In this document: positions 57,502 through 64,000 of the stretch, one piece after another
Numbering within the stretch: position 1 is the stretch's first letter
Layout of the letters: every line of letters starts with the position of its first letter
Assembly (NCBI RefSeq): GCF_000145035.1
Contig: NC_014389.1
Coordinates: 124,001-188,000 of the forward strand
DNA: 64,000 nt
From: Butyrivibrio proteoclasticus B316
Lineage (GTDB): Bacteria; Bacillota; Clostridia; Lachnospirales; Lachnospiraceae
Direction: 5' to 3'
Translations under genes and position numbers: made by a program
The notes under the pieces: generated by a model
The model's database searches: none
Told to the model about the DNA's origin: nothing
Seen by the model: the letters and a program-made list of their open reading frames with translations, nothing else

Positions 57502-57820
57502 GCACGAGAAAACCCTTTCCGATGAAATCGGTTGTGGGATGAATCGCCTTTACGCAAACACATGTTTGCGCTAGAATATATAGCATATCGGAACCTTGAA
57601 AACTGTATATATGGAGTTGTGCCATGAATCTAATAAGCTAAGAACCTATGGCACGTAAAATATACAAGGTGTTTAGTTCCCAAGCGCCAAAAGCGCATAT
57701 ATAACACTGAAAGTATACCGAAGGGATTTTCCGACGGAGTAGTGGCGCCGTGAACGTGCCTTACTATATCACTTTGGTATTGTAGAAACCATTTCCGATG
57801 TCATCGGTCATGGTAGTTCA
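57502..57820 (-). repeat. Repeat element R5 (~320 bp), candidate structured RNA
   Basis: Same limits as R2. Its end (TGAACTACC on the minus strand) supplies the TGA stop of the 57818 gene. One stem differs: CCGAAGGGATTTTCCGACGG replaces the longer CCGAAGGGGTTCC version. Confidence 0.7.
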
Positions 57821-59581
57821 TTCGTATGTAATAAATGCAGATACAATCTTTTCATTGGCTGTCTTGGTCGAAAGATCCTGAGTCGTTCTTACAATCTGCC
57901 CCTCTGATTTTCCGCAATTGATGTGCCACACAGTAACTGTATTATCACATCTAACAACCTGTCCTAAATAATCTCCATAAAGTCTATTTCCACAGCTAGT
58001 ACAACTACCAACCCAGAAATGGTTCTGATCAAGCTGGCCATCCCCATCTGTATCGAAATAATAGCCTCCCCAATCTTCTCCAGTAATAGCGCCGGAACCA
58101 CCGCAGGCTTTTGTTTCGGACCTTCCGTAGCATCCTCCTCCTCTGGAAGAGCTTCCTGTATGTACATGCCCCATATTATATTCTATTTTTGCAGGAATAT
58201 CGGGCACATTGGTCGCAATTTTAGCTTTCGAATAATATCCTGCTTCGAGGTCTATTGTGGATTTGTTTTTTGTAAGGACTGTCTCAATAGAACCTTTATT
58301 TACTACGCCATTACTTACAGTTATAGGATTCTCATAATAACCAGCAGGAAGTGTAATGGATTCATTAATGCCAAGCACTATCTTGCCATTGGAGTTAACA
58401 CTTGGATTTGAGCCATTTGTCGCTGTTGAATACTGTCCTTTTTTAGCAGTGCCCTCTTTTGACTTATCAGAGGTACTCATTGAGGCTGCATCGTAATTAG
58501 CCTCAACTTTAAGAACAGTGTTACTTCTATCTGTTACTGAATTCTCAACTGTTATTGGCTTTGAATAATAACCTGCCGGGAATGTAACAGCAGACTTAGC
58601 TCCAAGATACAGATATGAATTTACATTATCAAGTACGGAGATATCATAATCTCCATCAGCAAAAGTCTTTGTTATGTTTCCGTTAGCGGCAGCCTCTCCC
58701 TTCGAACCAACAAGACCACTTACAGTAACCTTGTCATTACGTGTTCTGTTAATGACACCGTTAGAGATTGTTACCTGTTTGTTGTAATAACCAGCAGGTA
58801 AAGTAACGGAATCATTAGCGCCAAGAACAAGCGATGATTTTGTCTCTGTGAGCTTTCCAGCATTAGAGGAATACTCGGATGTCTCTGTCTGTGTTCCAAA
58901 GCTTGCGCTGGTTGTAGTTGGGTTATAATCATCAAGTGTGAGCGTACTTGTTCTGCCGCTAAGGTCCGCTGTTGTCTGATCGGGAGCCTGAGATTCAGAC
59001 TGTTTTTCTCTGGTTGAATTTCCTGTCTTAAGGGTGTCGTTTTCTGTATAGTAAGCCTGTCCTGAAAGCTGATTGCTTGACCATCCATTATGGAGCACAT
59101 CTACAAGAGTACCGTTCTGTTGTACACCGGGAGCTTTCTTTGTGGAAGAACCATTATAGATTGTCTTAGCATACAGAGATGAGAATGACCTGTTTTCAAC
59201 TACCATAGTAGGATCAGCTGTGCCCAGTGCTCCAATAGGTTCGATAGACTCTGGCTCTGGGTTACCTTCCTCATCTGTAACTACATCACCGTTCTCATCT
59301 TTCTTATATGTAACGACTACATATGTAGCCATATCATCAGACCACTCAAGTGACTTTCCAGAAAGACCGGCAAGCTGTTTCTGGATCTGAAGGATCGCTG
59401 CATAGTTCTGTCTAATATCATCTGCATCGATGATGACAGTATTTTCTGCACTGTCGGTTCCATTAAATACACCGGTTGATCTAACGCCATCTGCAGCGAC
59501 AGCCTCGATGCTTGTTGTTGCCATCATTAGAGTCGTTAATGCCGCAGATAAAACTCTACGGTATTTACGTAAAGGGTTCAT
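57818..59581 (-). CDS. Repeat-built surface protein with Cys-rich tip (587 aa)
   Basis: ATG at 59581 (MNPLRKYRRVLSAALTTLMM) with GGAGG upstream; signal peptide ending near AVAADG. DADDIRQNYAAILQIQKQLA follows, then a shaft of LPAGYY repeats (LGANDSVTLPAGYYNKQVTI, SAVTFPAGYYSKPITV, LGINESITLPAGYYENPITV), a motif also present just before the tip of the two switchable stalks (ITLPAGFYD). The last about 130 residues are a Gly/Cys-rich tip (GGGCYGRSETKACGGSG; WVGSCTSCGNRLYGDYLG) with DTDGDGQLD, a calcium-loop-like motif. It is a near-identical tandem paralogue of the 59737 gene except for the tip. Confidence 0.8.
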   Translation of the reverse strand: MNPLRKYRRVLSAALTTLMMATTSIEAVAADGVRSTGVFNGTDSAENTVIIDADDIRQNYAAILQIQKQLAGLSGKSLEWSDDMATYVVVTYKKDENGDVVTDEEGNPEPESIEPIGALGTADPTMVVENRSFSSLYAKTIYNGSSTKKAPGVQQNGTLVDVLHNGWSSNQLSGQAYYTENDTLKTGNSTREKQSESQAPDQTTADLSGRTSTLTLDDYNPTTTSASFGTQTETSEYSSNAGKLTETKSSLVLGANDSVTLPAGYYNKQVTISNGVINRTRNDKVTVSGLVGSKGEAAANGNITKTFADGDYDISVLDNVNSYLYLGAKSAVTFPAGYYSKPITVENSVTDRSNTVLKVEANYDAASMSTSDKSKEGTAKKGQYSTATNGSNPSVNSNGKIVLGINESITLPAGYYENPITVSNGVVNKGSIETVLTKNKSTIDLEAGYYSKAKIATNVPDIPAKIEYNMGHVHTGSSSRGGGCYGRSETKACGGSGAITGEDWGGYYFDTDGDGQLDQNHFWVGSCTSCGNRLYGDYLGQVVRCDNTVTVWHINCGKSEGQIVRTTQDLSTKTANEKIVSAFITYE

Positions 59582-59633
59582 TTCTCGTATTACCTCCATA
59601 GATAAATCCAATATAATTTTTTATTGTCTTTTC

Positions 59634-59657
59634 TAATATGGATAAATTCAAAAAAAA
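59634..59657 (-). promoter_or_regulatory. CCATATTA promoter-like element upstream of 59581
   Basis: TTTTTT, 10 bp, CCATATTAGAAA; the upstream half lacks the GC end. Confidence 0.4.
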
Positions 59658-59684
59658 ATATTTACATCTTAAAAGGCTATTAAA

Positions 59685-59725
59685 ATAAAAGTGCCCCTCA
59701 GGATATTCCAAGCAGCACTTTTTAT
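59685..59725 (-). terminator. Terminator of 59737 gene
   Basis: AAAAGTGC...GCACTTTT stem with TATTTT on the minus strand; long loop. Confidence 0.6.
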
Positions 59726-59736
59726 TGTTCTTCTAT

Positions 59737-61758
59737 TTAATCATATATAATCTCTACTTTTGTAAGTTCGCCGTTTTCTCTATCACAAGTACGAACATAT
59801 ACAGGATTTATATTTTTCGGAGAATTACCGCAGTCATATCCCCCACAAGTATGCCACTTGCCCGTCCAGTCACTTCCTGAACTCTGCGTCCAACAATCCA
59901 TAAACTCACCGCACTTAGAACATTTCCAAACATAACGAAACCACCCATCGCCAGAGCCGGATTCGCCCCAATCTATTTTAATTTCTCCTCTTCTTAATTG
60001 ACAGCTAGAAGTATGCTGATGGCCAGTGTATTGTAGCTTAGTAAAACAACCGCCCGAATTAGCTGCCTGATAATTATCTGCATACTGTCCGGAAACAGAG
60101 TTTTGAGCAAGACTATCATTTATAACTTCCTCTGTAGATGATGTAAGGCTATGTACATGATGATGATACTCAATTGTTCCAGGGATAGAAGTATAATCTG
60201 TTGATACGGTGAATGCATCGTAATATCCGGCTGGAAAGTTTACTGTTTTGTTGCGGCTTGTAAGAACTGTACTAGGGGCGCCATGATTTGGCATGTTTCC
60301 CGTTACCAAAAGTCCATTTACCCAAGCTGTTTTACCGCTAAGGATATCTCCGGCAGTAGATGTCGCCGCTGTCTGTGATGCAAGACTGTTAGCAGAGATT
60401 GTAACACCAGAGTAGTAACCTGCAGCAAGCGTTTGGGATTTTCCTGCATTTAGCGCCTTTGTGACGCTTCCCCTATTTACTACGCCATTACTCACCGTCA
60501 AAGGATTCTCGTAATAACCCGCAGGAAGAGTAATTGTTTCGTTGATACCAAGAACAGCCTTGCCATTGGAGTTAACGCTTGGATTTGAGCCATTTGTCGC
60601 TGTTGAATACTGTCCTTTTTTAGCGGTGCCCTCTTTTGACTTATCAGAGGTACTCATTGATGCCGCATCATAATTAGCCTCAACTTTAAGAACAGTGTTA
60701 CTTCTATCTGTTACTGAATTCTCAACTGTGATCGGCTTTGAGTAATAACCAGCCGGGAATGTAACAGCAGACTTAGCTCCAAGATATAGATATGAATTTA
60801 CATTATCAAGTGCGGAGATATCATAATCTCCATCAGCAAAAGTCTTTGTTATGTTCCCGTTAGCAGCAGCCTCTCCCTTCGAACCAACAAGACCACTTAC
60901 AGTAACCTTGTCATTACGCGTTCTGTTAATGACACCGTTAGAGATTGTTACCTGTTTGTTGTAATATCCAGCAGGTAAAGTAACGGAATCATTAGCGCCA
61001 AGAACAAGCGATGACTTTGTCTCTGTGAGTTTTCCGGCATTAGAGGAATACTCGGATGTCTCTGTCTGTGTTCCAAAACTTGCGCTGGTTGTAGTTGGGT
61101 TATAATCATCAAGTGCAAGTATGTTTGTTCTGCTGCTAAGGTCCGCTGTTGTCTCATCGGGAGCTTGAGATTCAGACTGTTTTTCTCTGGTTGAGCCGCC
61201 AGTCTTAAGTGTGTCATTTAATGTGTAATAATATTGGCCATTAAGCTGATTAGTGGTCCATCCATTATGGAGCACATCTACAAGAGTACCGTTCTGCTGT
61301 ACCCCGGGAGCTTTCTTTGTGGAAGAACCATTATAGATTGTCTTAGCATACAGAGATGAGAATGACCTGTTTTCAACTACCATAGTAGGATCAGCTGTGC
61401 CTAGTGCTCCTATAGGTTCGATAGACTCTGGCTCTGGGTTACCTTCCTCATCTGTAACTATATCACCGTTCTCATCTTTCTTATATGTAACGACTACATA
61501 TGTAGCCATATCATCAGACCACTCAAGTGACTTTCCGGAAAGACCGGCAAGCTGTTTCTTTATCTGAAGGATCGCTGCATAGTTCTGTCTGATATCATCT
61601 GCATCGATGATGACAGTATTTTCTGCACTGTCGGTTCCATTAAATACACCGGTTGATCTAATGCCATCTGCAGCAACAACATCGATGCTTATTGTTGCCA
61701 TCATTAGAGTCGTTAATGCCGCAGATAAAGCTCTACGATATTTACGAAAAGGGTTCAT
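59737..61758 (-). CDS. Repeat-built surface protein with His/Cys-rich tip (673 aa)
   Basis: ATG at 61758 after AGGAGG; signal peptide as in its paralogue. The first about 450 residues match the 57818 protein with few changes (PEPESIEPIGALGTADPTMV in both). It then has an extra repeat (LNAGKSQTLAAGYYSGVTIS) and a unit AATSTAGDILSGKTAWVNGL that recalls the shaft of the switchable stalks (AQILTGYTAYVNGSKITG). The tip is quite different: HHHVHS, GHQHTSSC, VWKCSKCGEFMDCW, WHTCGGYDCGN, with metal-site-like His/Cys spacing. Duplication plus tip replacement is the simplest history. Confidence 0.8.
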   Translation of the reverse strand: MNPFRKYRRALSAALTTLMMATISIDVVAADGIRSTGVFNGTDSAENTVIIDADDIRQNYAAILQIKKQLAGLSGKSLEWSDDMATYVVVTYKKDENGDIVTDEEGNPEPESIEPIGALGTADPTMVVENRSFSSLYAKTIYNGSSTKKAPGVQQNGTLVDVLHNGWTTNQLNGQYYYTLNDTLKTGGSTREKQSESQAPDETTADLSSRTNILALDDYNPTTTSASFGTQTETSEYSSNAGKLTETKSSLVLGANDSVTLPAGYYNKQVTISNGVINRTRNDKVTVSGLVGSKGEAAANGNITKTFADGDYDISALDNVNSYLYLGAKSAVTFPAGYYSKPITVENSVTDRSNTVLKVEANYDAASMSTSDKSKEGTAKKGQYSTATNGSNPSVNSNGKAVLGINETITLPAGYYENPLTVSNGVVNRGSVTKALNAGKSQTLAAGYYSGVTISANSLASQTAATSTAGDILSGKTAWVNGLLVTGNMPNHGAPSTVLTSRNKTVNFPAGYYDAFTVSTDYTSIPGTIEYHHHVHSLTSSTEEVINDSLAQNSVSGQYADNYQAANSGGCFTKLQYTGHQHTSSCQLRRGEIKIDWGESGSGDGWFRYVWKCSKCGEFMDCWTQSSGSDWTGKWHTCGGYDCGNSPKNINPVYVRTCDRENGELTKVEIIYD

Positions 61759-61807
61759 TGTTCGTTTTACCTCCTAAAAATTACAATACCAATTTTTATT
61801 ATCTTTT

Positions 61808-61831
61808 TAGTATGGAAAAATTAGGAAATAA
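61808..61831 (-). promoter_or_regulatory. CCATACTA promoter-like element upstream of 61758
   Basis: TTATTT, 10 bp, CCATACTAAAAAG. Confidence 0.4.
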
Positions 61832-61896
61832 TATTTGCAATATTTTAATAAAATTATTATGTATTATTATTTTTCCGCAGAAGAATATTTGATACA

Positions 61897-61930
61897 TAAA
61901 AAAGAGCCTTGGATTAATCCAAAGCTCAAA
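61897..61930 (-). terminator. Hairpin terminator
   Basis: GAGCTTTGGATTAATCCAAG (GCTC follows) then TTTTTT on the minus strand. Confidence 0.75.
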
Positions 61931-61931
61931 A

Positions 61932-61984
61932 GTAGGCGGAAATATTATTATAAATATCGTGCGAGAAAACCCCTTCCAATGAAA
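61932..61984. repeat. Truncated repeat-element end
   Basis: GTAGGCGGA (as at 8836 and 53867) followed 18 bp later by GTGCGAGAAAACCCC (as in R1); ends of the two element types lie side by side without the interior. Confidence 0.5.
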
Positions 61985-61985
61985 A

Positions 61986-62022
61986 AAAACACCCTTGTAA
62001 TATAACAAGAGTGTTTTTATTT
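61986..62022 (-). terminator. Terminator of 62026 gene
   Basis: AAACACTCTTG/TAAGGGTGTTT-type stem with T-runs. Confidence 0.8.
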
Positions 62023-62025
62023 TTC

Positions 62026-63201
62026 TTATGCATTCAAAATAGCATTTGCGCCTTTCTTCTCTAAAAGAGCCTTATTTGTAGGCGCGAGCTTTGTTGAGTA
62101 GATATGATTTAAAATTGCAAGTTTCAGATCAAGTTCTGTCTCGTATTTTTCCTCACCAACGGTCTCATAAAGCTTATCCAGTATCTTATTACCTGGGAAG
62201 CTGTCCTTAAGACCAGCCTTTCTACGTGCGGAAACAATAATGTTTGACGCCTGAAGTACTGGGTTGGTTGTAAGAGGTACATCTGCGTTCTCACGGCACT
62301 CAGCAATATTCTTTTCCAAAGCGGCAAGCGCAAGTTCTTTTACTTCGCTGTAATTGTAATCTTTTTCAAAATCAAATGTTCCAACCTGAAAATAGTGTGC
62401 ACCAACGCAATATCCATATCCAATGGAGTCCTTTACATATCCCGTATCACTGTAATTAAGAATGAGGATAGGCTTATTTCCGCAAAAGCCTTCAATAGGA
62501 AGAAGAACTCTTATCTGACATTCTTTGTTTGTGAGGTAAAGTTCGCCTTCTTCAGCTCCTGTTGTCTTAAGGAAATTTTCTGCAACCTCTGAGAATGGGC
62601 GTACCACTGCATTACCTGTTCTAAATGACAGGATTTCAGAATACCCATCATGTTTTATGAGAGTACAGCCTCTAATAAATGTGCCGTAATACTGAAGAGT
62701 CTCTTCGAGCTCTTTAGTCTCGTCACAGTCTGCTCCTTTACGTTCATCACTATCTAAAAGTTCTTTGCAGATATGACGAAGGCTCTGAAGTGAATTAAGC
62801 TGTCCCCATTTACGATCAAAGACAGCATGAGAGGTATGGAGATATGTATCCTGATTGAGAATTACATATCTCTCTTTCTCTGTTCCTTCGTCAAATAAAA
62901 GAACGATCTTGTGGATATTATTATATCTTTTTGCCTCAACCTCAGTTTCTGGTTCATATTCCAGTCTTTCAAGAAGCTCATAAGGAAGTTCATCAAGATC
63001 TTTCTTTACGGTTTCACATGGCTTGTCATTAAGCTCATATTCATCGGCTTCGCAGACTCGGACAGCTTTAAAGTAAGCATATCCGTCTTCTGGCTGTTGG
63101 CCAATATAATACAAGAATGTAAGAGCCATAAAGTTAAATCTCTCATAACTTCGGTTTGCTTCAAACTCTGCAATCCTTTGCATTATCTCCTGCTTATTCA
63201 T
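62026..63201 (-). CDS. Orphan protein (391 aa)
   Basis: ATG at 63201 (MNKQEIMQRIAEFEANRSYE) with AAAGGAG upstream, 11 bp after the exonuclease gene, so it is likely in one operon. Soluble mixed alpha/beta protein (YIGQQPEDGYAYFKAVRVCE; VKELALAALEKNIAECREN) without recognised motifs. Confidence 0.65.
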   Translation of the reverse strand: MNKQEIMQRIAEFEANRSYERFNFMALTFLYYIGQQPEDGYAYFKAVRVCEADEYELNDKPCETVKKDLDELPYELLERLEYEPETEVEAKRYNNIHKIVLLFDEGTEKERYVILNQDTYLHTSHAVFDRKWGQLNSLQSLRHICKELLDSDERKGADCDETKELEETLQYYGTFIRGCTLIKHDGYSEILSFRTGNAVVRPFSEVAENFLKTTGAEEGELYLTNKECQIRVLLPIEGFCGNKPILILNYSDTGYVKDSIGYGYCVGAHYFQVGTFDFEKDYNYSEVKELALAALEKNIAECRENADVPLTTNPVLQASNIIVSARRKAGLKDSFPGNKILDKLYETVGEEKYETELDLKLAILNHIYSTKLAPTNKALLEKKGANAILNA

Positions 63202-63212
63202 TTTATTCTCCT

Positions 63213-64000
63213 TTAACCTTTAAAGCGGTTGATGTCGCCGCCCACCATGGCCTGCGCATCAACGATAAACTGTTCCATATTTCCTTTTTCGAGTATCGAT
63301 GTCTGCGTAACCTCTACAAACCTTTTGTCATAAACCTCATATCTTATCTGTCCCGTCTCGCCACAGCATATAACATCAAAATACACATAATCAGATAATT
63401 TTGAATAAGTCTGTCTTTTTGGTGCTCCGAGTATCTGGATAATCGGTTTTGTGCTTTGACTTAAATACACCTGTTCCAAACCGGAGTCGACATAATCGTT
63501 AATCAAAGCCCACATGACTTTCATCGTCACCTGAATATCAGTCATCGCATTGTGCAACTGCTGATCTTCATCTGTTTTAATCCCGTATGTTTCGGCTATT
63601 GACGCAAGAGTAAATCTTCCGTCGGTGATTTCATTTCGGTCCACAAGGCACCTTGCCATAACAAGCGCGTCTACATTCCACTTAGGGTCAAATGTAAGAC
63701 CTGCTGCCCTCTGGTACATATTGTTCATCATCTTATTATCAAAAGAGATGTGATTGTACCCGGCAATTACTGAATCATTGGGATCTCCGAAAAAGTTCTG
63801 GATCCAACTAAGCGCAATCTCTTCCGAGGGCTTATCTTCTAAAAACTCATCAGTAATATGATTAACGGCACTTGCTGCCGCCGGCATTGGGATTGGTGGC
63901 CTGATATATTGGTCTAGTGTGTCGACTATATAATAGGGATTTCCAGGGGAAAGCTTTAGAGCACTTATCTGAACGATATATGCTTTTTTGCCAGTTCCGG
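63213..64000 (-). CDS. DEDDh 3'-5' exonuclease (5' end outside window)
   Basis: Open from base 64000 to the stop at 63213 (at least 262 residues). It carries the DnaQ/RNase T-like sequence: YIRPPIPMP, SAVNHITDEFLEDKPSEE (post-Exo I region), GYNHISFDNKMM (Exo II, with Asp), and LHNAMTDIQVTMKVMWAL (Exo III, H-x4-D). The first catalytic D-x-E lies beyond the right edge; the visible first residues (GTGKKAYIVQISALKLS) fit the strand after it. Role: trimming or proofreading DNA or RNA ends. Confidence 0.85.
   Translation of the reverse strand, partial: GTGKKAYIVQISALKLSPGNPYYIVDTLDQYIRPPIPMPAAASAVNHITDEFLEDKPSEEIALSWIQNFFGDPNDSVIAGYNHISFDNKMMNNMYQRAAGLTFDPKWNVDALVMARCLVDRNEITDGRFTLASIAETYGIKTDEDQQLHNAMTDIQVTMKVMWALINDYVDSGLEQVYLSQSTKPIIQILGAPKRQTYSKLSDYVYFDVICCGETGQIRYEVYDKRFVEVTQTSILEKGNMEQFIVDAQAMVGGDINRFKG

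Noticed and set aside
1..64000. CRISPR arrays, tRNA or rRNA genes
   Set aside because: No regularly spaced short repeats with unique spacers, and no tRNA or rRNA sequence seen on either strand by eye.

Overview
The window looks like part of a large mobile replicon (megaplasmid, or possibly a very large phage) from an AT-rich Firmicute, most likely a rumen-type Lachnospiraceae such as Butyrivibrio or Pseudobutyrivibrio. This is inferred from Shine-Dalgarno sites of the AGGAG type, Firmicute-style surface proteins, a PcfJ-like gene and an LPD1-type protein of mobile elements, an HU gene, and the absence of housekeeping, rRNA or tRNA genes. Almost all genes lie on the minus strand.

Layout (in + coordinates): 1-5107 carries jetA-jetB-jetC of a Wadjet-type SMC-like anti-plasmid system (jetC runs off the left edge), with a 39-residue Cys-rich gene upstream. 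5453-6568 is a PAPS-reductase-family enzyme, followed by a gene-free 480-bp stretch that looks like a structured RNA. 7053-8703 holds small orphan genes.

8880-24208 is the highlight: two tandem modules, each consisting of serine recombinase gene(s), an array of start-less silent coding cassettes, and a membrane-anchored coiled-coil surface protein whose C-terminal tip belongs to the same cassette set. Module 1 has two recombinases, 12 silent cassettes (10824-14535) and the stalk gene 14559-16985. Module 2 has one recombinase plus a remnant, 8 cassettes (18741-21471) and the stalk gene 21485-24208. All intact cassettes are open from a short conserved junction and end with their own stop; they are encoded on both strands, and neighbouring cassettes in module 1 share quasi-palindromic junctions, including a perfect 28-bp inverted pair at 12043-12070 and 13244-13271. 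This is a shufflon-like tip-switching architecture, apparently driven by serine recombinases rather than by a tyrosine recombinase such as Rci of plasmid R64.

24698-30032 is a run of small acidic orphan genes separated by combined terminator-promoter units. 30188-34739 holds a broken Rpn-family fragment, an LPD1/zincin-like protein and a PcfJ-like protein. 34766-38415 encodes a secreted DUF5722-like protein, a membrane-anchored protein and an acidic protein. 38888-47520 carries an NYN-domain protein, HU, a Cas4-like-nuclease/UvrD-helicase fusion, a PARP with an intact H-Y-E triad, and a DUF3990/small-partner pair. 47659-53844 is a run of five membrane-anchored or secreted proteins. 54507-56522 holds three plus-strand genes, including an HD-GYP-like protein. 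56594-61758 encodes a lipoprotein and two tandem paralogous surface proteins with divergent Cys/His-rich tips. 62026-64000 holds an orphan gene and a DEDDh exonuclease that runs off the right edge.

Two features run through the whole window. A ~320-bp intergenic element occurs five times (17243, 24239, 26258 inverted, 38566, 57502), with compensatory stem changes that point to a conserved RNA or a hairpin-ended mobile unit. A non-sigma-A-like bipartite motif (TTTTGC, about 10 bp, then CCATA/ACATA) precedes at least ten genes, often overlapping the upstream terminator, and is followed by a TGTCAG(A/T)TA leader motif just before the ribosome binding site. HU, in contrast, has a textbook TTGACA-17-TATCAT promoter.
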